Part shown: positions 5,330 to 6,233 of the stretch, in pieces
How the letters are laid out: every line of letters begins with the position of its first letter
Position numbering within the stretch: position 1 is the first letter of the stretch
NCBI GenBank assembly: GCA_964194845.1
Contig: CAXMNX010000088.1
Location: 1 to 6,233, forward strand
Length of the DNA: 6,233 nt
Source: CAXMNX01 sp964194845
GTDB lineage: Bacteria > Pseudomonadota > Alphaproteobacteria > Rhodobacterales > Rhodobacteraceae
Direction: 5' to 3'
Translations under genes and position numbers: made by a program
Notes under the pieces: generated by a model
What the model saw: the letters and a program-made list of their open reading frames with translations, nothing else
What the model was told of the DNA's origin: nothing
The model's database searches: none

Positions 5330-6233
5330 ATGCAAGTTACAACGGTTGGTCTGGATTTGGCCAAGAACGTTTTCCAGGGTCACGGTATTTCCGATGGCGG
5401 CGAAGTCGTGTTCAATCGCGCTACGCCGTGCTCGATTGCTGGCGTTCTTTGAACGTCTTGATCCTTGTCTTGTCGGAATTGAAGCATGCGGCACTGGCCA
5501 TCATTGGGCGCGCGAATTGATCAGGCTCGGTCACGACGTGAAGCTGATCCCACCAGTTTACGTGAAGCCATACGTTAAACGAGGCAAAACTGATGCAGCC
5601 GATGCGGCCGCCATTTGTGAGGCCGTGACACAACCGACGATGCGGTTTGTCGAGATCAAGACGCCGGATCAACAGGCAATTCTTGCACTGCATCGGACAC
5701 GGGATCTTGTGGTCCGCCAAAGGACGCAGACGATCAACATGTTGCGTGCGCGGTTGGCGGAATTCGGGGTGGTGTTCCCGCAAGGTGTTGGCCACGCCAC
5801 TCAGTTTGCAAAGCGCATGCTTGATGGTGACAGTCCCGATCTGCCGGAAGTCGCAAGCGACGTGATAACTGAACTTTGCGAACAACTTCTGTTCCTGCAC
5901 GGCAAGATTGCAGGCTACACCCGCGAGATGATGCAGGTGGCTCAGCGGGAGAAACAGGTCGCTCTTTTGCAGACCATCCCAGGGATCGGACCGATAACGG
6001 CATCTGCCATTGTGGCCACGGTTGTGACTGGCAGGCCGTTCAGCATTGGCCGTGATTCTGCCGCCTGGCTTGGGCTAACACCTCTAAACCGTTCCAGCGG
6101 CGGTAAGGAACGTTTGGGACGCATCTCGAAGATGGGGGATCAGTACATTCGCCGCCTGCTGGTCATTGGCATGATGTCCCGTATGCGCCAAATCATCAAA
6201 AACCCCGAGCGGTATGACCCATGGTTTGCAAGC
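5330..6233 (+). pseudogene. IS110-family (IS1111-type) transposase, frameshifted and cut by the right window edge
   Basis: A DEDD/serine recombinase that moves its element under guidance of an element-encoded RNA. The first frame starts at ATG 5330 with VGLDLAKNVFQ and ends at a TGA after 39 codons. From 5421 the family sequence continues without stops to the window edge in another frame. The junction AATCGCG/CTACGC fits loss of one GC from a GC repeat. In the repaired numbering (302 residues visible of about 340 usual), the RuvC-like acidic residues are D9, E52 (GIEACG) and D89/D92 (KTDAADA). The C-terminal domain has QTIPGIGPITAS (214-225) and LTPLNRSSGGKERLG (250-264), where the serine pair 256-257 should include the catalytic one. 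Motifs such as HHWAREL, VKPYVK and AAICEAVT resemble IS4321/IS5075-type proteins. VFQGHG has Gly where Val is common. This copy is probably inactive unless a frame change restores it. Confidence 0.9.

Larger units (their letters stand above)
5250..6233 (+). mobile_element. IS110-family (IS1111-type) insertion sequence, left end approximate, right end outside the window
   Basis: Defined by the transposase at 5330. The left boundary is a guess: IS1111-type elements have a short left non-coding end, and the GGATGGCTCCCGCACC stretch at 5252-5267 is a candidate for the left subterminal repeat. These elements usually make no target duplication and lack true terminal inverted repeats, so the edge cannot be fixed from one copy. 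In the IS1111 type the guide RNA is encoded between the transposase stop and the right end, which is outside this window. Confidence 0.7.

Noticed and set aside
5411..5440. Programmed frameshifting in the transposase
   Set aside because: No slippery heptamer is visible at the junction, and IS110-family transposases are normally a single frame. A lost GC dinucleotide is the simpler explanation.
1..6233. CRISPR array, tRNA or rRNA genes
   Set aside because: No regularly spaced direct repeats and no cloverleaf or rRNA-like stretches were seen on either strand.

Overview
The window looks like a GC-rich alphaproteobacterial chromosome segment, most likely Rhodobacterales. This rests on base composition, codon use and the look of the proteins; no rRNA or marker gene is present to confirm it. 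Almost all coding sequence left of about 4410 is on the minus strand, and an insertion sequence lies at the right edge on the plus strand.

From 4407 down to 512 is a tight minus-strand block for making and using the acidic sugar Kdo (3-deoxy-D-manno-octulosonate). In transcription order it holds kdsA (Kdo-8-phosphate synthase), kdsD/kpsF (arabinose-5-phosphate isomerase), a waaA/kdtA-like Kdo transferase, and a small GT-A-type glycosyltransferase-like protein. kdsA and kdsD overlap by the 4 bases ATGA, and kdsD and waaA are 3 bases apart, so these three are almost certainly co-transcribed. KdsD makes arabinose 5-phosphate, KdsA joins it to phosphoenolpyruvate to give Kdo-8-phosphate, and WaaA would transfer Kdo from CMP-Kdo. 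The phosphatase (KdsC) and CMP-Kdo synthetase (KdsB) are not in the window. Catalytic residues of KdsA and KdsD match characterised homologues in identity and spacing. The setting suggests surface polysaccharide: the LPS inner core or a Kdo-containing capsule.

The next gene, from 485 leftwards off the window, was a zinc-ribbon class I SAM-dependent methyltransferase, but its reading frame is broken three times within about 200 bases.

Between kdsA and the insertion sequence (4408-5329) lie about 920 bases with no gene I can name. The stretch holds a 74-bp imperfect inverted repeat, two small AA-centred palindromes in an AT-rich patch, a minus-strand intrinsic terminator with no recognisable gene in front of it, and a 16-base hairpin palindrome.

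From 5330 to the right edge is an IS110-family transposase of the IS1111 type (a DEDD/serine recombinase). It is broken by an apparent loss of 2 bases in a GC repeat near 5420 and is cut by the window edge before its C-terminus. IS110-family elements use an element-encoded guide RNA (bridge RNA/seekRNA); for the IS1111 type it would lie beyond the right edge and cannot be seen here.

I found no convincing new system. The points most worth a second look are the multiply broken methyltransferase, the structured orphan intergenic region and the divergent WaaA.
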